In this document: positions 40,340 through 49,005 of the stretch, in pieces
Layout of the letters: every line of letters begins with the position of its first letter
Numbering within the stretch: position 1 is the first letter of the stretch
Assembly: GCA_965200355.1 (NCBI GenBank)
Contig: OZ241351.1
Coordinates: 2,976,001-3,040,000 of the forward strand
DNA length: 64,000 nt
Reading direction: 5' to 3'
DNA from: Bin18 sp965200355
Lineage (GTDB): Bacteria > Desulfobacterota > Binatia > Bin18
Notes under the pieces: model-generated
The model's database searches: none
Told to the model about the DNA's origin: nothing
Seen by the model: the letters and a program-made list of their open reading frames with translations, nothing else
Program-made: the position numbers and the translations under genes

Positions 40340-41113
40340 ATGGCAGAACCCGCAATGATACAGCAAGCGGCGCGGCACCTTTTTTCGGCCACCTATGTTA
40401 TGGCGATGACAGGAGCCGGTATCTCGGTTGAAAGCGGGATTCCCCCCTTTCGTGGGCCGGGGGGGTTATGGACAAAATATGGAGAGCCACCCATGAATGG
40501 CTACGACATATTTCTCCAAGATCCGAAGAAAGCCTGGGAGGAGCGCTTATCGCCCTCAGGCCCGAGCAAAGAGATGTGGCAGACCCTGGGCACGGCAGAG
40601 CCGAATGCCGGCCATGCCGCCTTGGTTGATCTGGAAAATATGGGCATCTTGCGGAGCATGATTACGCAGAACGTCGACAACCTGCACCGGCGCGCCGGCA
40701 GCCAGCGCCTCATTGAAATCCACGGCAATTATACCCTGGTGCGCTGCCTGAGCTGTCACGCCCGCTTTCCAGGCGCTGAGATTCCACTCCACCAGTTGCC
40801 CCCGGCATGTCCCAACTGTTCGGGTATTCTCAAAAGTGACACCGTGTCGTTTGGCGAACCCATTCCACAGGACGCCCTGGAGCAGTGTTATCGCGAAACG
40901 CAGCGGTGCGACTGCATGATCGTCGCTGGCACCTCGGCCACCGTGTATCCGGCCGCTGGCTTCCCCATTGCCGTCAGCCAGCAAGGCGGCACACTGATTG
41001 AGGTGAATTTATACGAAAGCGAATTAACCCCCGTATGCACGCTGAGCCTGCGTGGTTCATCAGCCACCATCCTGAGTCAGTTGGTTGAGGCCGTCAAAGC
41101 CCAACGTGCCTAA
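40340..41113 (+). CDS. Sir2-family NAD-dependent deacylase
   Basis: 257 residues from the ATG at 40340 (MAEPAMIQQAARHLF), normal for bacterial CobB-like sirtuins. NAD motif GAGISVESGIPPFRG, catalytic motif TQNVDNLHRRAG then EIHGNY with catalytic His, four zinc cysteines CLSC and CPNC, and GTSATVYPAAG. Typical bacterial lysine deacylase, which here may regulate acyl-CoA enzymes such as those around it (crotonase, CoA-transferase). The start upstream of 40340 overlaps the crotonase gene and is not family-like. Confidence 0.92.
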   Translation: MAEPAMIQQAARHLFSATYVMAMTGAGISVESGIPPFRGPGGLWTKYGEPPMNGYDIFLQDPKKAWEERLSPSGPSKEMWQTLGTAEPNAGHAALVDLENMGILRSMITQNVDNLHRRAGSQRLIEIHGNYTLVRCLSCHARFPGAEIPLHQLPPACPNCSGILKSDTVSFGEPIPQDALEQCYRETQRCDCMIVAGTSATVYPAAGFPIAVSQQGGTLIEVNLYESELTPVCTLSLRGSSATILSQLVEAVKAQRA

Positions 41114-41143
41114 TGTTTACCGTGTGGACGCCAGGACTTGCCA

Positions 41144-41710
41144 GTGAAACAATGGTTCGCATTATCTGCTGTTGGTCGGGACCGGCCCGGGATCGTCGCC
41201 GATTTGGCAGAACTGATTTTCGAGTCCGATTGCAACCTCGAAGACTCCAGCATGACCCGGCTGGGTGGTGAGTTTGCCGTGCTCCTGCTCCTTTCGGGTC
41301 GGGCTTCGGACTGCCAGCAACGGCTCTCGACGGCCTGTAAACGGCTCGAATGGGAAAAACGGCTGATCGTCTTTTTCCGTCCGCTTGAAGAAGAGCCCCG
41401 CCCCTCTGGGGCCGACGGCGAGACGCACCGCTATGAGCTGGCGGCCACCGGAGTGGATAAAGCCGGCATTGTTGCCCGGGTGGCTCGCTGCTTAGCCGAG
41501 CAAGGGGTGAATATCGTGCACATGCAGACCTCCACTCAGCCAGAGCCGGGGCACGGCACGGTCATCTATCATATGCGGATATCTCTGGCTGTTCCGAGCG
41601 ACGTTGCTGAGACGACCCTCAGGGACAAACTCGACCGTATTGCCGATGATTTGCGTATTCATATCGACCTCACAGCATCCGTTGCGCACGATGAAAGGAG
41701 GACAGCATGA
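41144..41710 (+). CDS. Tandem ACT-domain protein (GcvR-like)
   Basis: 188 residues with two ACT domains, about residues 1-85 and 95-180. Each begins with a glycine motif of the ligand site: GRDRPGIVADLAELI and GVDKAGIVARVARCLAEQGV. The GcvR family regulates glycine cleavage in enterobacteria; others sense amino acids. GTG at 41144 is preferred with AGGAC before it; TTG at 41138 is possible. The stop overlaps the next gene by 4 bases (ATGA), indicating coupled translation with the beta-hydroxyacid dehydrogenase. Confidence 0.82.
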   Translation: MKQWFALSAVGRDRPGIVADLAELIFESDCNLEDSSMTRLGGEFAVLLLLSGRASDCQQRLSTACKRLEWEKRLIVFFRPLEEEPRPSGADGETHRYELAATGVDKAGIVARVARCLAEQGVNIVHMQTSTQPEPGHGTVIYHMRISLAVPSDVAETTLRDKLDRIADDLRIHIDLTASVAHDERRTA

Positions 41711-42615
41711 AACTGGGATTTATTGGTGTTGGGAATATGGGCAACCCTATGGCCCTCAATCTTCTGAAGGCCGGCCATGCCCTTCAGGTATATGACATCA
41801 AACAAGAGGCGGCCAGCAACCTGATTGCAGAGGGCGCCATCTGGGTCGAGAGTCCCAAAGCCGCGGCGACTGGCGCGGAAGCGGTCTGTCTCTCCTTACC
41901 CATGCCGGCCCATGTCGAGGAAGTCGTCCTGGCTGACAAAGGGGCCTTGGCCGGTCTGGCCCCAGGGAAGACCATTATCGACATGAGCACAAACTCACCA
42001 ACTGTCGTCAAAGAATTAGCCGCGCGGGCGAACGCCCAGGGCGTCCATTTTCTTGATGCGCCGGTCAGCGGCGGCGTGCGCGGCGCACGCAAAGGGACGC
42101 TGGCCATCATGGTCGGTGGAGACAAGGCCGTGTACGAGACGTGCGAACCCATGCTGCACTGTATGGGTAGCAATGTGTTTCACGTTGGAGCCATTGGCGC
42201 CGGCAACGTGGCCAAGCTGGTGAACAATATGCTGGCCTTTATTCATATGATGGGTGCCGCCGAAGCCCTGATCCTCGGAGCCAAGGCCGGTGTCGATCCC
42301 AATAGCCTGTGGAAAATCGTCAAAGCCAGCAGCGGGAATAGTTTTATCTGGCAGTCTGGAACCAGAGCTATTTTACGCGACCGGCTCGCCCCAACTTTTA
42401 CTATTGATCTGGCCTGTAAAGACATGGGGCTTGCCACCGATCTTGGCGCAGAATTGGACGTTCCCCTGATGATAGCCTCAGCCGCCCAAGAGCTGCTCAA
42501 GGGATATCAGTCAAGCGGGTTTGCGCAGGAAGACGTCCTGGCAACAATCAAAGCTCTGGAACAACAGACGGAGACAACCGTGCGGGGTACCTGGGACGAC
42601 GCGAACGAGTCGTAG
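41707..42615 (+). CDS. Beta-hydroxyacid dehydrogenase (3-hydroxyisobutyrate dehydrogenase family)
   Basis: 302 residues, NAD(P)-dependent. N-terminal Rossmann motif GFIGVGNMGNPMALNLLKAG, substrate-binding DAPVSGGVRGARKGTL, catalytic Lys in GAGNVAKLVNN and conserved DLACKDMGLATDL. The substrate could be 3-hydroxyisobutyrate, tartronate semialdehyde or similar. The start overlaps the ACT-domain gene (ATGA), and GAAAGGAGGACAGC precedes it, a strong ribosome-binding site. The transporter follows after 8 bases. Confidence 0.92.
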   Translation: MKLGFIGVGNMGNPMALNLLKAGHALQVYDIKQEAASNLIAEGAIWVESPKAAATGAEAVCLSLPMPAHVEEVVLADKGALAGLAPGKTIIDMSTNSPTVVKELAARANAQGVHFLDAPVSGGVRGARKGTLAIMVGGDKAVYETCEPMLHCMGSNVFHVGAIGAGNVAKLVNNMLAFIHMMGAAEALILGAKAGVDPNSLWKIVKASSGNSFIWQSGTRAILRDRLAPTFTIDLACKDMGLATDLGAELDVPLMIASAAQELLKGYQSSGFAQEDVLATIKALEQQTETTVRGTWDDANES

Positions 42616-42623
42616 GGCCTGTC

Positions 42624-44243
42624 ATGCAGCTCTATACGAAGATTCTTATCGGGATGGTGGTGGGTGCGGTGGTGGGCCTTGTGCTGGGTCCCAATTCCCT
42701 CCTCCTGACCCACGATGTCTATGCCATCCGCGATGCTGCGCAGATCGTCTTTCAGCAAAACCCCACCGAGGCAGCCTCTCGTGTCCAGATGCCGGCGGGT
42801 GTCCCGCTTCAGATGAGGTTGCTCGAAACCAGGTTCGAGCAACATGCCGATCTGCTCGGAGAGGAAAGAAAAGTACCCGTTTGGGCAAGAGTCCGGTTTC
42901 CTTTCAGTCAGAGACTGGCGCTGGCAGACCAGGCTGGCTCCCTGCGACAGCAACTTGGCCTCCTCTCCCCAGGCGGCCAAGTAGAAGGCTGGCTGCAAAT
43001 TTCCAGGACCCCGCTTGAGGGCGGCGGCTTTGCGTTTTCCCCGCGGCCCATCAGCCGCCTCGGCAAGCAGATCATCACCGTCCTGCGGCCCATCGGGCAG
43101 CTCTTCATGCGTCTCATCAAGATGGTCGTGGTCCCGCTGGTTTTTGCCTCACTGCTGGTCGGTGTGGCCGGCCTGGGCGATATTCGCAGACTGGGCCGCC
43201 TGGGGAGTCGCACCCTGGGTCTCTACCTGGGAACAACCGCAGTCGCGGTCTCCATTGGTCTCGTCTGTGCCTACGTCGTCCAACCTGGTCAGTTTATTGA
43301 CCCAGCCGACCGCGCCGTGCTGCTCGCCCAGTTTGGCACCGCGGCCGGCGACCGAATGTCCGCCGCGGCCGTTTCTCCCTCCATGGTCGATACTCTGCTC
43401 GACATTATCCCAACCAATCCCATCGATTCGCTCACCAGCGGGAATATGCTCCAGATTATCTTCTTCGCCATTGTCTTCGGGGTCGCGATGACCGCCCTGG
43501 GTCCTGAGGAAAGCGCGAGCGTGGTCACGCTCTTTGAGAAGCTTCAGAATGCCATGATCGTCATCATCGGCTGGGTGATGGCCTTGGCTCCATATGGCGT
43601 TGCCGCCCTGATCGCGGAAGTGGTCGGGACGAGCGGGGTCAGCGTGCTGACAGCCCTCCTCGTGTATGGCTGCACGGTCGTCCTGGGTCTGGCCCTTCAT
43701 GCCGGCCTGGTGTATGGCGGCTTGGTGCGTCTGCTCAGTCGCCTGTCGTGGGTTTCGTTTATGCGTGCCGTCCGTCCGGCTCAACTCATCGCTTTTTCCA
43801 CGTCTTCTTCTTCAGCGACCCTTCCCGTTTCCATCGAATGCGCTGAGAAAGATATCGGGGTGAGTAATCCGGTCGCGAGCTTTGTCCTCCCCCTCGGCTC
43901 TACCGTGAATATGGACGGGACCGCGCTCTACCAAGGCGTGGCGGCAATTTTTATTGCCCAAGTATTCCAAACCGACCTGTCGTTCGGCAGCCAACTCAGC
44001 ATTGTGCTGGCCGCAACTATGGCCTCGATTGGTGCGGCCGGGGTTCCTGGAGCCGGGATGATTACCTTGGCCCTTGTCCTGACTTCGACCGGGATTCCAA
44101 CGGTGGGGCTCGCCTTGATCCTTGGCGTTGATCGTATTCTGGATATGTTTCGGACCGCGGTGAATGTCACTGGAGACTTGGCAATCACGACCGTCATGGC
44201 CAAGGGGGAAGGCGAGCAGTTGGCTCTTCAAACACGGGCATAA
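42624..44243 (+). CDS. Dicarboxylate/amino acid:cation symporter (DAACS) with long insertion
   Basis: 539 residues, where GltP-type carriers have about 420. After the first helix (YTKILIGMVVGAVVGLVLG) there is a polar stretch of about 120 residues before the conserved RLIKMVVVPLVFASLLVGV. The signature of the family, the serine-rich hairpin FSTSSSSATLPVS and NMDGTALYQGV motif, is intact, followed by the second hairpin. It should import C4-dicarboxylates or acidic amino acids with Na+ or H+. It is 8 bases after the dehydrogenase gene, so it may take up the substrate. Confidence 0.9.
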   Translation: MQLYTKILIGMVVGAVVGLVLGPNSLLLTHDVYAIRDAAQIVFQQNPTEAASRVQMPAGVPLQMRLLETRFEQHADLLGEERKVPVWARVRFPFSQRLALADQAGSLRQQLGLLSPGGQVEGWLQISRTPLEGGGFAFSPRPISRLGKQIITVLRPIGQLFMRLIKMVVVPLVFASLLVGVAGLGDIRRLGRLGSRTLGLYLGTTAVAVSIGLVCAYVVQPGQFIDPADRAVLLAQFGTAAGDRMSAAAVSPSMVDTLLDIIPTNPIDSLTSGNMLQIIFFAIVFGVAMTALGPEESASVVTLFEKLQNAMIVIIGWVMALAPYGVAALIAEVVGTSGVSVLTALLVYGCTVVLGLALHAGLVYGGLVRLLSRLSWVSFMRAVRPAQLIAFSTSSSSATLPVSIECAEKDIGVSNPVASFVLPLGSTVNMDGTALYQGVAAIFIAQVFQTDLSFGSQLSIVLAATMASIGAAGVPGAGMITLALVLTSTGIPTVGLALILGVDRILDMFRTAVNVTGDLAITTVMAKGEGEQLALQTRA

Positions 44244-44288
44244 TGCACGCCGCGCCCGCGAGCGGCGACACAGGAAGGATACGCCCCT

Positions 44289-45108
44289 ATGAGCGAACTC
44301 CTTTTCAATCAGACCGGCCCGGATGGCGCTATTGCCACGGTGACTTTTAACCGGCCCGAGGCGCGGAACGCCCTGACGTGGCCGATGTACAAGGCGCTGG
44401 AGAAAACGGATGTACGAGGCGCTGGAGAAAACGTGTGACGTCGTTGACCGGGACGACGCTATTACCGTGCTTATCTTGCAGGGAGCCGGCGACAAAGCCT
44501 TTGTCTCCGGTACGGACATCAGCCAGTTTACCGCGCTCAAGGAAAACGCAGACGCAATTGCATACGAGCGGAAACTCGAACGGCTTATCAGTCGCCTCGA
44601 AAGCGTCCGCAAGCCGGTGATTGCCGCTATTCAAGGGGTTGCCGTTGGGGCTGGGGCGGCTTTAGCTCTGGTGAGTGACCTGCGCTATTGTACCCCGGAG
44701 AGTCAGATAGGCTTTCCCATCGCCCGTACCCTGGGCAACTGTCTGAGCGTGGCTATCCATGCTCGTATTCTTGACGCAATAGAGCCGGCAAAGACCAAGG
44801 AGCTGATGTTTCGTGCCAGACTCGTCCGGGCTCAGGAGGCCCTGCAACTCGGTCTGGTCAATGAGATTTTCGACGCTGCGCAGCTGGGCCCTCGGGTGCG
44901 CCACATAGCCGAAGAAATCTCTCAGCACGCTCCCCTGACCCTCCAAGTGACAAAAGAGGCTATTCGGCGTGTGCAGGCCCACCGACGTGCGGTCGGTGAG
45001 GATATCTTGGGAGAAGACCTGATTAGCCGCGCCTATATGAGTCAGGATTTTCGTGAAGGGGTGGCCGCGTTTCTGGCCAAGCGGTCGCCACGTTTTCGGG
45101 GGCGGTAG
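44289..45108 (+). pseudogene. Crotonase-family gene frameshifted by a 25-base tandem duplication
   Basis: The ATG at 44289 (AGGAAGGATACGCCCCT before it) opens MSELLFNQTGPDGAIATVTF, a normal crotonase start, and continues NRPEARNALTWPMYKALEKT. The coding then runs into a second copy of the same 25 bases and out of frame (stop at about 44439). The rest is read in another frame: YEALEKTCDVVDRDDAITVL to FLAKRSPRFRGR with oxyanion motifs FVSGTDISQF and GVAVGAGAALALVSDLR. Removing one copy restores one frame of about 264 residues. From ATG 44410 a 232-residue product is still possible but would lack about 40 N-terminal residues. Between the transporter and the CoA-transferase. Confidence 0.75.
44384..44433 (+). 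repeat. 25-base tandem duplication in crotonase gene
   Basis: Two adjacent copies (44384-44408 and 44409-44433), both starting GATGTAC and ending GGAGAAAACG, with one mismatch (AAG versus GAG). As 25 is not a multiple of three, it breaks the reading frame. Confidence 0.9.
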
Positions 45109-45127
45109 TAAACGCAGAGCAACGGAG

Positions 45128-46270
45128 ATGATGATGCCACTCTCAGGAGTCAGAGTCGTTGAGGTGGGCCTGAACTTGGCCGGCCCCTTAGCCGGAGCCA
45201 TTATGGCTGACCTCGGCGCTGACGTGATCAAGGTCGAGCGGCCGGAAACCGGAGACGACGCCAGGGCTTGGGGGCCGCCTTTTGTCGAGGAGACCTCCCT
45301 GCCCTTTCATAATATGAACCGCAACAAACGCTCGGTCGTGGTTGACTTCAAAAACGCGGCAGACATGGAACGCCTGTATCAACTCATCGAACGAGCGGAT
45401 GTGTTTCTCCACAATCTCCGCCCTGGGGTTGCCGCGCAAGTTGGACTGGAAGCAGACTTCCTGCTGTCTCGGAACCCGACCCTCGTCTATTGTGGGGTGA
45501 CGGCCTTTGGTCATACCGGACCGCTCAAGGATAAGCCCGGCTACGAAGTCTTGCTGCAAGCCTTCGGCGGGCTGATGAGTATGACCGGTCAGGAAAATGG
45601 CCCGCCGGTGCGCATGGGCACCTCGGTCGTCGATTATGGGACGGGCATGTGGACCACCATTGCCGCCCTGGCAGCGCTCCGCAAACGAGACAAAACCGGT
45701 CGCGGCTGCGTTATTACCACGTCGCTTTTTGAGACCGCGGTCTTCTATGTCAGCACGGCCTTGATTCAATATAAAAAGACCGGGAAAGCGCCGGCTCGCC
45801 ATGCAACCGGCAGCCCGCGTCAGGTTGCCTTTGGGGCCTTTGAAACGCAGAACGGGCCATTAGTCTTAGGGGTCGCCAACAGTCGGCTGTTCTTCAAACT
45901 CGCCAAAGCGCTGGGCCGTAGCGAATGGGTCACGGATCCCCGGTATCAAACAAATGCCAGCAGGATGGAGCATCGGGAGTATCTTATGCAAAGCATCGCC
46001 ACTGATATGGCCCAAGAGACAAAGGAAACGTGGATGACGCGCTTGGAGGCGGCCGGGGTGCCGTGTGCTCCAATCCTGACGATTCCTGAAGTCATTGCTC
46101 AGCCGCAAACCCAGGCGCTGGAGATGATTCGTGAGGCCCCCGGCGCCGCTCTTGAAGTGATGGGTTTACCCTTTTCGATTGACGGGCAGCGACCACATCT
46201 GCGGTCGCGCGCCCCACGGCTCGGCGAGCATACGGACGAGGTGTGGGGCGCAAAGCCTTCGAGGCGTTAG
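45128..46270 (+). CDS. Class III CoA-transferase (CaiB/BaiF family)
   Basis: 380 residues from the ATG at 45128 (three ATG in a row to 45134; the third is best spaced from CGGAG). Family N-terminus PLSGVRVVEVGLNLAGPLAG, then IMADLGADVIKVERP, where the catalytic Asp (ADLGADVIK) and the following VVDFKN segment are seen, and TAFGHTGPLKDKPGYEVLLQ. Members move CoA between acyl-CoA and acids, e.g. carnitine, formate/oxalate, bile acid or benzylsuccinate. It fits the beta-oxidation-like neighbours. A terminator hairpin starts at its stop codon. Confidence 0.92.
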   Translation: MMMPLSGVRVVEVGLNLAGPLAGAIMADLGADVIKVERPETGDDARAWGPPFVEETSLPFHNMNRNKRSVVVDFKNAADMERLYQLIERADVFLHNLRPGVAAQVGLEADFLLSRNPTLVYCGVTAFGHTGPLKDKPGYEVLLQAFGGLMSMTGQENGPPVRMGTSVVDYGTGMWTTIAALAALRKRDKTGRGCVITTSLFETAVFYVSTALIQYKKTGKAPARHATGSPRQVAFGAFETQNGPLVLGVANSRLFFKLAKALGRSEWVTDPRYQTNASRMEHREYLMQSIATDMAQETKETWMTRLEAAGVPCAPILTIPEVIAQPQTQALEMIREAPGAALEVMGLPFSIDGQRPHLRSRAPRLGEHTDEVWGAKPSRR

Positions 46271-46320
46271 CCCCTGCCACACTCGGACGTTGCGTGTGGC
46301 AGGGGCTCTTGCCGTTTTTT
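46269..46320 (+). terminator. Rho-independent terminator after CoA-transferase
   Basis: 14-bp stem: AGCCCCTGCCACAC (46269-46282) pairs with GTGTGGCAGGGGCT (46294-46307) over an 11-base loop. A short spacer and TTTTTT (46315-46320) follow. The stem includes the stop codon. Confidence 0.85.
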
Positions 46321-46368
46321 ACAAAACCGGTCATTACTAGGAAAAAATCAGGAGAGAAGGAGGAGCAT

Positions 46369-46581
46369 ATGTCAGACCCTGACAAACCCTTACCAGCTTC
46401 GGGCACCCTGGAGGACCCGGCCGAACAGTTAGTCCAACATCTCTTACGCCAGCCGCATGACCTCGTTGACGCCCGTCGATTGTTTCAACGCTTTCGGGTC
46501 ACCACGCGAGAGTTTCAACGCGCCCTGCGTCAATTTGAAGCTCTCCGCCTCACAGGAGACGCCCCACCCCAGTCCGCCTAG
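46369..46581 (+). CDS. Small hypothetical protein, 70 residues
   Basis: ATG at 46369 follows GAAGGAGGAGCAT, a very strong ribosome-binding site. The protein (MSDPDKPLPASGTLEDPAEQ, then a helical Arg/Gln-rich part with RRLFQRFRVTTREFQRALRQ) looks like a small helix-turn-helix-like or coiled DNA-binding helper. No family recognised. It lies between two terminator-like hairpins (46269-46320 and 46597-46662), so it is a single-gene unit. Confidence 0.6.
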   Translation: MSDPDKPLPASGTLEDPAEQLVQHLLRQPHDLVDARRLFQRFRVTTREFQRALRQFEALRLTGDAPPQSA

Positions 46582-46596
46582 TTTGGCTCCATATTC

Positions 46597-46662
46597 AAAA
46601 AGTAAGCACGTCCGACAAAAGCCATAGAGAGCAGTAGAGAAGGCTGGACGTGTTTACTTTTT
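46597..46662. terminator. Bidirectional terminator-like hairpin
   Basis: Arms AAAAAGTAAGCACGTCC (46597-46613) and GGACGTGTTTACTTTTT (46646-46662) pair over 17 positions with one G-T wobble; the loop is 32 bases with a small inner pairing (AGCC/GGCT). A run of A on the left and of T on the right fits termination in both directions. It could also be a structured element. Confidence 0.6.
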
Positions 46663-46742
46663 CGAGACCTGCTCCTTCCACCCGCCCTCACGTCCGAAGC
46701 CTCGGATAGGCCCCCTGCGTGGAGAGAAAATAGGACCTCGTC

Positions 46743-47195
46743 ATGATTGAAGTGAACGGTATTGCCCATATTATTCTCACGGTTCGTCGGTTCAAAGAGT
46801 GCCAGCAGTTCTATACGAAGCTGCTTCCCTTCCTCGGCCTCCAGCTCGTCTTTGATGGCGAAGACATGTGCTACCACGTTGGGGCCCGGACGGGTGTTGG
46901 CATACAGCGCTGTGCCCCCGAGCATCAAGACGAGCGCTTCGTTCAAACACGAACCGGTCTCCACCACTTCTGTTTTCGCGCCCGCTCTCGTCAGGATATC
47001 GATCAGGTCTATGCAATGCTGAAAGAGATTAACGCGACCATCGTCACTCCGCCCCAAGAGGGCCCGTGGGCACCGGGCTACTACTCGGTCTTATTTGAAG
47101 ACCCGGACGGTATCCGGGTTGAGGTGAATTACGTTCCGGGGAAGGGCGTACTCGCCAGAGACGCCGGGTTTAATCCGGGCGGCGACTATCAGTAG
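46743..47195 (+). CDS. VOC-superfamily (glyoxalase/extradiol dioxygenase-like) protein
   Basis: 150 residues. Begins MIEVNGIAHIILTVRRFKEC, where the His is a metal ligand typical of VOC folds, and the second metal region is GLHHFCFRARSRQDIDQVY, followed by VLFEDPDGIRVEVNYVPGKG with Glu. The family covers glyoxalases, epimerases and dioxygenases; this one might be methylmalonyl-CoA epimerase-like or an extradiol-type. Last 7 bases overlap the convergent flavoprotein gene. Confidence 0.82.
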   Translation: MIEVNGIAHIILTVRRFKECQQFYTKLLPFLGLQLVFDGEDMCYHVGARTGVGIQRCAPEHQDERFVQTRTGLHHFCFRARSRQDIDQVYAMLKEINATIVTPPQEGPWAPGYYSVLFEDPDGIRVEVNYVPGKGVLARDAGFNPGGDYQ

Positions 47196-48601
47196 GCATT
47201 TCGAGCGGCCTCCCGTCCTGCGATACGCCCAAACACCGCGCCGCGTAAAACCGATGTCGCGCCCATATAATTGTAGTAATACAACTCGCCCATAGGCTCA
47301 CCAGCGACGTAGAGACCGGGGATCGCGCGGCCCGTAGAGTGGATCACTTGGGCTTTTGGATTGGATTTGAGGCCGCCGAAGGTGAACGTAATGCCCCCCG
47401 TCACGGGATAGGCCAGATAGGGAGGCGTGTCGAGCCGGCGTGCCCAGTTGGTCTTGTTGACGCCCAAGCCGCGCGTCGCCAAGCCGTCACGGATGAGCGG
47501 ATCAAATACGCCGGCTTGGCAGGCCGCGTTGTATTCCTCAATAGTTTGCTCCATACGGTCGGCCGGAACACCGAGGCGTGCAGCCAACTCCCGCACGTTC
47601 TGCGCTTCAAATGCTTCCTCGTCTGTCCGAATCGCCCGTTTCCAGGCTTCCGGGTCTTCAGCGCGCGGCTTATTGTCAAAGACGTTAAAGGCCACCCCAC
47701 TTTTGTGCGCCATAATCGCTTTGCTGAATTTCACATAGGTCTGATCACGAAAGTCTTCACCTTCATCGAGAAAGCGCTCACCGTCTTCGTCAATGAAGAG
47801 ACCGAGTTGAAAAATATAGATCGCCGTCACCCCACACTCGAAGGGCGTAGAACGGGCATCAAGCACCGCAGAGTGGAAATCTCCCCATTGGCCGGCCGGC
47901 AGCGCCCCAATGGCGAGGGCCATACGCAAGCCATCACCAGTATTATAGCGGCTGCCGCGTAGAATGAGTCCGTCCATATGCCGCCCGAGATAGCGGACCC
48001 GCATTTCCGGGTTGGCCTCGAAACCGCCGCAGGCAATGACGACCCCGCCACGAGCGGTAATATCGGTATAGCCCTCGGGTTCGAGCGCGCGGACGCCAAC
48101 CACGCGGCCACTGCGGTTCGTGAGGAGAGTTTCCGCCGCGGTCTCATACGCAACATGCACCCCACCCCGCTCCAGATGCTTGTAGAGGGTGTCAACCAGT
48201 TGCCAGCCGCCACCCACGGGCTGACGTCGATAGCCGGCGACATGGGGATAGCCCTTTTCCCACGCAATCCCCATGTCCGTCAACCAATCAACGACCTCAG
48301 CCGCGTGCTCCACCACGACGCGCACCAAGTCTGTATTCGCCCGCCCACGCGAAACCCGTAAAAAATCGTCAAAGAAATCTTCCTTCGTCTGTTGGGTGGG
48401 ACAGTACTCATCCGCTTCGTGGGGATAGCGGATTTGCGCATCGGCAATAGCAGAGTTGCCGCCCCGTTGCAGTTTCGGGGCCTTTTCAAGCAGAATGACC
48501 TCAGCGCCTGCATTCAGCGCGCTCAGCGCCGCAGAAAGGCCGGCAATGCCGCCACCTATGACGGCAACATCGCAGTCGATTTCCGGTATGGATTCAGCCA
48601 T
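47189..48601 (-). CDS. FAD-binding dehydrogenase (tricarballylate dehydrogenase TcuA/fumarate reductase type)
   Basis: 470 residues. N-terminal dinucleotide motif AVIGGGIAGLSAALSALNAGAE, then GGNSAIADA, typical of the succinate dehydrogenase/fumarate reductase flavoprotein family, whose members have a hydride-transfer Arg. C-terminal features GGITFTFGGLKSNPKAQVIH and PIPGLYVAGEPMGELYYYNY resemble TcuA, an FAD-dependent tricarballylate dehydrogenase, and soluble fumarate-reductase-like 3-ketosteroid dehydrogenases. The latter would agree with the catabolic setting. Convergent with the VOC gene. Confidence 0.85.
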   Translation of the reverse strand: MAESIPEIDCDVAVIGGGIAGLSAALSALNAGAEVILLEKAPKLQRGGNSAIADAQIRYPHEADEYCPTQQTKEDFFDDFLRVSRGRANTDLVRVVVEHAAEVVDWLTDMGIAWEKGYPHVAGYRRQPVGGGWQLVDTLYKHLERGGVHVAYETAAETLLTNRSGRVVGVRALEPEGYTDITARGGVVIACGGFEANPEMRVRYLGRHMDGLILRGSRYNTGDGLRMALAIGALPAGQWGDFHSAVLDARSTPFECGVTAIYIFQLGLFIDEDGERFLDEGEDFRDQTYVKFSKAIMAHKSGVAFNVFDNKPRAEDPEAWKRAIRTDEEAFEAQNVRELAARLGVPADRMEQTIEEYNAACQAGVFDPLIRDGLATRGLGVNKTNWARRLDTPPYLAYPVTGGITFTFGGLKSNPKAQVIHSTGRAIPGLYVAGEPMGELYYYNYMGATSVLRGAVFGRIAGREAARNAY

Positions 48602-48694
48602 ATACGTACTTGAGGTGTAAGGATGGGGTTCCCTTTCCCCAGGCGAAATCGCCTATCCCGAGCCGGGTCAAAGGGGACGATGGTGAGGGGTCGT

Positions 48695-48976
48695 CTACCC
48701 CCCGGCAATGCCGACCATGAAGGACACGGTTTCTCCGTCCGCCAAGGTATCATCGATAAAGAGCCGTCGGCCGCTGGAATCAATGAACAAGGTCCCGTTC
48801 GTATTCAGGTCCTGCGTATTGGGGTCGATAAGCAGCGCCTGCATTTGCGGCCCATATTTATTGGTCAGCATCTGCGCCAACTCGGCCATATTGGGTTGTT
48901 CGAGTTGGATGGTCTCGCCCGTCGTGTGTGTAATTTCCTTAAACCGAGCAGTATACTCTGCTTGAATGGTAATCAC
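48695..48976 (-). CDS. MoaD/ThiS-family sulfur-carrier protein
   Basis: 93 residues, GTG start at 48976 with GGAATAGGAC before it. C-terminal Gly-Gly (VGIAGG), with the beta-grasp pattern: SLIFIDSSGRRLFID and ETVSFMVG. In MoaD the last glycine is thiocarboxylated to deliver sulfur to molybdopterin. It lies between a flavoprotein and an aldehyde ferredoxin oxidoreductase gene, so it may serve the pterin cofactor of the latter. The loop region (NKYGPQMQALLIDPNTQDLN) resembles tungsten-linked MoaD proteins. Confidence 0.85.
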   Translation of the reverse strand: MITIQAEYTARFKEITHTTGETIQLEQPNMAELAQMLTNKYGPQMQALLIDPNTQDLNTNGTLFIDSSGRRLFIDDTLADGETVSFMVGIAGG

Positions 48977-49005
48977 GTCCTATTCCTTCCTTCATATCTG
49001 ATACC

